A stretch of DNA of 21,578 nt from Branchiostoma floridae. Lineage: Eukaryota; Chordata; Leptocardii; Amphioxiformes; Branchiostomatidae. The DNA is taken from NCBI RefSeq assembly GCF_000003815.2, contig NC_049994.1:3320207-3341784 (forward strand). Direction: 5' to 3'. Positions within the stretch are counted from its first letter, which is position 1. Every line of letters starts with the position of its first letter. The notes beneath the pieces are model-generated. The model did not search any database. It had not been told where the DNA came from and saw nothing but the letters and a program-made list of their open reading frames with translations. Below are positions 18,205-21,578 of this stretch, one piece after another. The translations under genes and the position numbers were made by a program.

Positions 18205-19454
18205 CTACTTTGCCTCACGATCCTCCGACAATTGGATTTGGAGATCTGCAAATTCGGTCCTCATCGTAATACCGTTGGTTGACAGCAAAGCTTCTTTAAC
18301 TTTCTCCCATTCTTTCTCTCTCTGTTCTTCCGAACCACTACCTGCCATTCCGTCGTAGAGATACGAGGTAGAAACTCCCTCGTCAACTCTTGCAGAGTGC
18401 TTGTTGATAAATTTCTTCAACATTTCAACTATTCTCTCTTCTATGTCAGCTGTGTAGTAAAGTGTAAGAAACCTGAGATTCACGTAGTCTTCCAGATACT
18501 CGATATAGTCAGAAAAAGCCGTCAAACATGTCGCCGTTGTTGGATTCCCGCCGATTCCAAACTGGCGAAGTTCGGGCATGTTTTTCAAGCTTCCCACCAC
18601 GGACAGAGCGCCATCTGACGAAATTCTGTTGTAGTGCAGGAGCACCTTTTGCATCTTCTTGGTTTTACTGAAGGCCTGTGCTAGCTCACAAGCGGCATCG
18701 TCTCCAAGGCAGTTACAGCCTAAGTTCAGAACTTCTAGGTTCTCTATGTCTTTTAACCTGCTAGCAAGACTCACGCCAGCTTTGTCAGACAACTTGCAAC
18801 CGCTAAACTCTACATGAGTTAGGTTCTCCAAAAAACACAGTTTGGTCATCAACGCTTTTGCACCCGCGTCCCTAACTTTGATACCACTGATGTTGAAACG
18901 TTCCAAGTTCGTTACATGACGCATTGTCTGTGCAATCGCCAATGCTCCCTTTCCCGAGAACTTATTCCCGTCGACCTCCATAACTTTCAGATCTGTCATG
19001 ATGTAAAACAGTCGACAGAGGGCGCTCATATCCTGGTCAGTCAGGTCTTGGAACGACATGACCAAATCAGCCGTCTGTGACAAGTCTGACACTTTCAGCA
19101 TTGTTTGAATATTGGGGAGGGATTGTAGCTTTTGTCCGAGCGTGTTATAAAACGATGCTCTGCTCTCGCAATTGGTGTATTCACACAACTCTTTGCCATG
19201 CTTGACACAGTGGACAACGAACTGTGTAAGCGTTGAGGGTAGTCTTCTACGCTCCCTAGACCAGTACGAACAAAGAGGGTCCCAAAAGAACTCGTCTTCT
19301 AGGAGGTGAACAACGACTAGTCGGTAGTTGTACCAGGTGTCCATCAGGGCTTGCCCTCTTTTGGGTTCATCCCAGAAGAAGTCGCTGATGTGAGCGGCCC
19401 AATTTTCTCTTGCGGTAGGGGTTAGATACCGAGAAGCCTCTTCGTTCTCTGCAT
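18205..19454 (-). CDS. Exon 3: NACHT-end remnant and LRR domain
   Basis: 1250 nt from acceptor TTTCTTAG|ATGCAGAG to TAG. The first part (WAAHISDFFWDEPKRG..., DPLCSYW, RRRLPSTLTQFVVHCVK) follows the pattern seen after the ATPase core in invertebrate NLRs, where a P-L-x-L-x-x-x-C-x-x-W segment is followed by LPST-T-x-x-x-x-F/I-V. The usual small residues of that motif are altered (EFFWDP). A cap (DLTDQDMSALCRLF) precedes LRRs whose leading Leu/Met fall at exact 28-residue steps (residues 341, 369, 397, 425, 453, 481), with another at 512; this is the ribonuclease-inhibitor type. The tail is charged and helical (EEQREKEWEKVKEALL). The sequence upstream of the acceptor has no usable ATG. Confidence 0.88.
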
Positions 19455-21108
19455 CTAAGAAAGTAAACAAAACAACAACAACAATGATTTAAGAAATTAT
19501 CAGGCCATTGTAGACCAGGAGCAATTCTAGAAGTATGATTTTAGTAGTGCTGGTGTGATTTTTTTCATTCCTGTCGCACTAAGCTACTGAATTTAGCTCA
19601 AACAACTTTTCACACCAAACCAACCACACAAAACCAAATATCTCAGACACAGAGTCGGTTGAACAATGCAAGATTTGCCACGACAAGCCTAGCGTTCTTA
19701 CTTTCTAACTCTTATTTATATTTCAATTCACTATTATTACTACTGTTGTATTACTTACCTTGAGAAACATCCGTCTCTTTGTCTTCATAGTCATTACTTG
19801 TAGTTATTACTATTGCTATATTACTCACCTTCTTGAGAAACATCCGTTTCTTCGTCGTCAGAGTCTTCAACTTCTCTGTCTTCTTCAGATCCGTCAATCT
19901 CTCCCTCGGTGACTTCTTCCTGGTCCTCCTCTTTGTGATCTTCATCTCCTTCGTAAGCATCGTTGTATAAACCTACGTCCTCAACACTTTCCTCGCTTCC
20001 TTGTTCTTCGCGGAGTGACTCTAAATCGTCCATCAGTAATACGTCATCCCCCTCCAGTGAAGAATCTGACGGATGTGGAATGATGGGAAGACTTGGTTTC
20101 TTTTCTAAGGCAGAATTGAGAAACAAGATTTAGGGACACAGACATAGTCAGCGACGACATATTTGACCAGATATGCATACAAAATCACGACCCTGCAGAT
20201 CCACAGCAACCAGCTAGGAGGCATACATTTGTACCACTTTGCCCTTATCTCAACACAAATATCTTTACTTAAAAGTCAACACTTAAACAGGCCAAGGGCC
20301 AAAGATATGCAGAATAAAATTCTGCTGCAGTACCAAGGCCAACCACCATGAGGCCGGAACTTCAAAGTCGGGATCACCAGTTCTACTCACCGAACTTCAA
20401 AGTCGGGATCACCAGTTCTACTCACCTACCTAAAACAAGTCATATCAATCAAGTGCTTATTGAGATATATCCAAATACACTGTCGAAAAAACAGTACCAT
20501 TCTCGTGTACTATTTGACTCGCTCCCCGTGAACGTCGCCAAAAATCTTGACAATCCACCATCATATCTTCTTGATCAAAGTCTCCAACAAAAAGAAAAAA
20601 ACAAGCACTCTTTTGTTTTGGTGCTATTCTGCAACATAAAAAACATTAGAGATATTTGTACCAGACATTCTGCTGCAGTACCATAAAGACCTGTTGTAAA
20701 AAAAAAAAATAAAAAAAAAAAAAAAAACGTTTATTTTTAATACTAAAGCCTACCACAAGCGTAAGATAATTAACTTCCATCCACATCTAATTAAGAAGTG
20801 AGTGGGAAGAAGGAAGACTATTAATTACCTTTCTCATGCAGAAGATTTGCTAGGTGGTCGCAACCCGCTTCCTGCAATGCCTTCCTAAACCGACAGAAGT
20901 CGTCGTCGTCCTTTCCCTTCAGAATGTCCACTAGGTCGTTGACCCTCTCCTCACGAGTTGGGCTACTCAAAATATATTCCTGTTCGTCGTCAGTCACTAT
21001 CTCATGAAAATAGAGATCTTCCAAGACCGCATTGAAAGCCGGAATGGGGAGGGAGTTTGCTATAACTGTTTGGTACTGGTCTAAGAGATCCAGATTTTTG
21101 AAGTCCAT
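18205..21108 (-). CDS. NACHT-less CARD-acidic-LRR protein (NLR relative), 3 exons
   Basis: Spliced CDS: complement of 18205-19454, 19829-20104 and 20829-21108; 1806 nt, 601 residues plus stop. Domains: CARD (about residues 5-93), acidic linker (94-185), a segment resembling the end of an NLR NACHT region (about 204-275), LRR cap and six to seven 28-residue LRRs (from 341 to about 535), and a charged C-terminal tail. Both introns are GT-AG and phase 1, so the joins are unambiguous. No signal peptide or membrane segment is seen, so the protein is probably cytoplasmic. CARDs join caspases or adaptors by homotypic contact, and LRRs bind ligands or restrain signalling. No Walker A or B motif exists, so ATP-driven oligomerisation is unlikely. 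The ATG at 21108 has a strong context (ACAATGG), but the frame is open upstream to a splice acceptor, so the true N-terminus may lie outside the window. Function is inferred from domains only. Confidence 0.85.
19745..19860 (-). repeat. Tandem duplication of the exon 2 end and its splice donor
   Basis: The last part of exon 2 plus its donor (ACGGATGTTTCTCAAGAAG|GTGAGTAATA) recurs 70 bp downstream as ACGGATGTTTCTCAAG|GTAAGTAATA (second donor at 19758). The surrounding bases also match (GAAGA-A; AGTAATAA). The second copy lacks three bases (GAA). Reading on through the first donor meets TAA at once, so the second donor cannot simply extend exon 2. The space between has no polypyrimidine tract, so a mini-exon is unlikely. 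Confidence 0.85.
19829..20104 (-). CDS. Exon 2: acidic linker
   Basis: 276 nt, phase 1 on both sides, so it can be skipped without changing frame. The acceptor is a long pyrimidine tract ending CTTAG (20105-20106) and the donor CAAGAAG|GTGAGT. It encodes about 92 residues, of which 39 are Asp or Glu (16 D, 23 E). It starts with a proline-rich, neutral stretch (KKPSLPIIPHPSDSS) and ends in repeated acidic clusters (EEDREVEDSDDEETDVSQ). There is no folded domain that I recognise and it is probably disordered. Two tyrosines (GLYNDAYEG) and several serines next to acidic residues are possible phosphorylation sites; that is only a guess from composition. Confidence 0.8.
20319..20683. repeat. 17-bp direct repeats bracketing ~331 bp of intron 1
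   Basis: ATTCTGCTGCAGTACCA occurs at 20319-20335 and 20667-20683, each preceded by AGATAT about 10-11 bases earlier. This may be a target duplication of a retroposed element or an older duplication. No inverted termini and no clear poly-A end are seen. Confidence 0.5.
20357..20426. repeat. Exact 35-bp tandem duplication in intron 1
   Basis: Two identical 35-bp units, 20357-20391 and 20392-20426. On the minus (gene) strand each unit begins GGTGAGTAGAAC, so a donor-like GGTGAGT is presented twice inside the intron. No exon with a matching acceptor is convincing upstream of them. Confidence 0.9.
20698..20727. repeat. A-rich tract
   Basis: Thirty bases, all A except one T, in intron 1 (poly-T on the gene strand). 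It could be a retroelement tail or a slippage product. Confidence 0.9.
20829..21108 (-). CDS. Exon 1 (first visible): CARD
   Basis: Codes for residues 1-93 plus the first base of codon 94. A six-helix death-fold pattern is visible. An early helix (LLDQYQTVIANSL) leads to a loop and VLEDLYFHEIVTDDEQEYIL; PTREERVNDLVDIL forms the central helix; DDDFCRFRKALQEAG and DHLANLL form the last two. The TDDE-xx-YIL-x(3)-TR-x(4)-DLVDIL-x(5)-FCRFRKAL order is the CARD pattern rather than DEATH or Pyrin. The donor is AAAG|GTAATT (intron starts at 20828). The homologous region fills the exon, so the domain is complete even if translation starts at the ATG. Confidence 0.85.
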
Positions 21109-21141
21109 TGTTCGCAAACTTTCTTTCGGTACCTCCTCCCT
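21109..21141 (-). promoter_or_regulatory. Splice acceptor and leader just upstream of the first visible ATG
   Basis: On the minus strand TTTCTTGCCTTTTCTTGATT runs into CTTTAG, a strong 3' splice site (AG at 21141-21140). It is followed by 31 nt to the ATG. Those 31 nt are open in frame (GAG GAG GTA CCG AAA GAA...). Either an upstream coding exon joins here in phase 2, or the 31 nt are 5' UTR. The ATG context favours a start but does not prove it. Confidence 0.7.
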
Positions 21142-21262
21142 AAAGAATCAAGAAAAGGCAAGAAATAAACGAACCATACAGTGAAGTTAAGATAGCACAG
21201 TTTCCAATAAAACGGTTAAGAGCTAACTAGTAGCTATTACATTTGAAATATATTCGTTTGAG

Positions 21263-21540
21263 CCCTTGTAGTGCCAAGCTAGTGGCACAGAAGGCAACAA
21301 GTTTCGGTTGTTTCTGTAGCAGGGTATATTTGTTCAGGGAGGGGTTGCTAGCCTTTCCACATGAACGTGCTTGAGGACCTCCTCGAACATGGGTCCTCCA
21401 TTTTACCTCCCTTCCGAAATACGGGTACAGCCCCAACCGAAATGCCCTATCCAGGATTGAACCAGGGTCTTCCATTTACTAACTAATTGGAACCAGGAGG
21501 TCGACTGTGACGCTGCTACCAGTTGAGCTACAGGGACATC
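21263..21540 (-). repeat. tRNA-derived SINE (intact relative of 7680-8405)
   Basis: On the minus strand TGTAGCTCAACTGGTAGCAG (about 21512-21531) is a clear A box and TGGTTCAATCCTGG (about 21452-21465) a B box. The body runs through GCATTTCGGTTGGGGCTGTA, CCCGTATTTCGGAAGGGAGG, CAAGCACGTTCATGTGG, CCCTGCTACAGAAACAACCG and GTGCCACTAGCTTGGCACTA, ending near 21263. It lies upstream of the first visible exon, probably in an intron or the 5' flank of the gene. Confidence 0.8.
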
Positions 21541-21578
21541 CCTGTGAGAGAAAATAAAGCGGTGTGCAAGGATAGCGA

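Noticed and set aside
19759-19820. Mini-exon between the two donors of the duplicated exon 2 end
   Set aside because: The space between the first donor and the second copy would make an intron of about 30 nt with no pyrimidine tract, and the frame would not join.
20348-20686. 112-codon plus-strand frame
   Set aside because: It lies in intron 1 of the minus-strand gene, includes the 35-bp duplication, and has no recognised domain.
19455-20828. Hidden NACHT exon between CARD and LRR exons
   Set aside because: Both introns were read on the gene strand; no P-loop-like motif or long open frame is present, and the visible splice sites already join in phase.
1-21578. CRISPR arrays, rRNA genes, bacterial operons or prophage
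   Set aside because: No regularly spaced repeats with unique spacers, no rRNA-like sequence and no compact gene arrays; the window is clearly eukaryotic.

Overview
The window looks like invertebrate deuterostome nuclear DNA, most likely amphioxus (Branchiostoma). The reasons are one intron-containing innate-immune-type gene, canonical GT-AG introns with polypyrimidine tracts, no operon structure, AT-rich intergenic DNA, and a dense mixture of SINEs, LINE tails, MITEs and foldback elements. The amphioxus assignment rests on recognising the style of the repeats and of the CARD/LRR gene. It is an inference, not a database result.

Layout. About the first 17.6 kb has no host gene that I can support. 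From left to right it holds: a tRNA-derived SINE (minus strand, ~440-706); a diverged two-unit tandem repeat (977-1327); two LINE reverse-transcriptase tails lying 5' end to 5' end in opposite orientation (1571-1903 minus, ~1945-2130 plus); a 250-bp piggyBac-like MITE (2197-2446); an old inverted-repeat element (2910-3345); a Harbinger-like MITE (3843-4089) running straight into an assembly gap (4090-4571); a foldback hairpin (6230-6393); a second Harbinger-like MITE with TTA duplications on both sides (7418-7666); a SINE interrupted by two nested insertions (7680-8405); a CR1-like LINE 3' tail (~9430-9650) and a derivative of the MITE family (9663-9862); a Penelope-like foldback with a perfect 42-bp stem (11203-11447); two more SINEs (12318-12530 and 12985-13277); a three-unit tandem repeat (~13500-14020); a foldback MITE with a perfect 9-bp target duplication (14482-14643); and a further SINE head (15800-15865).

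The right end (18205-21139, minus strand) carries the one convincing gene. Three exons splice in phase to a 601-residue product: CARD, then an acidic linker, then a fragment matching the C-terminal end of an NLR NACHT region, then about seven leucine-rich repeats. No NACHT ATPase core is present and no sequence between the exons could encode one, so this is a NACHT-less relative of NLR receptors. The first visible exon is preceded by a strong splice acceptor, so the gene continues beyond the window, at least as 5' UTR. A (TG)n tract and a candidate polyadenylation signal lie on its 3' side. The duplicated end of the acidic exon, with a second splice donor 70 bp downstream, is the most unusual local detail.

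How the parts relate: the repeats record successive insertions, for example a hAT-like MITE and a 95-bp fragment inside a SINE whose intact relative is also in the window. The gene is probably a cytoplasmic immune adaptor or regulator that can sense or bind through its LRR and signal through CARD-CARD contacts, but that cannot form an ATP-driven NACHT oligomer by itself.
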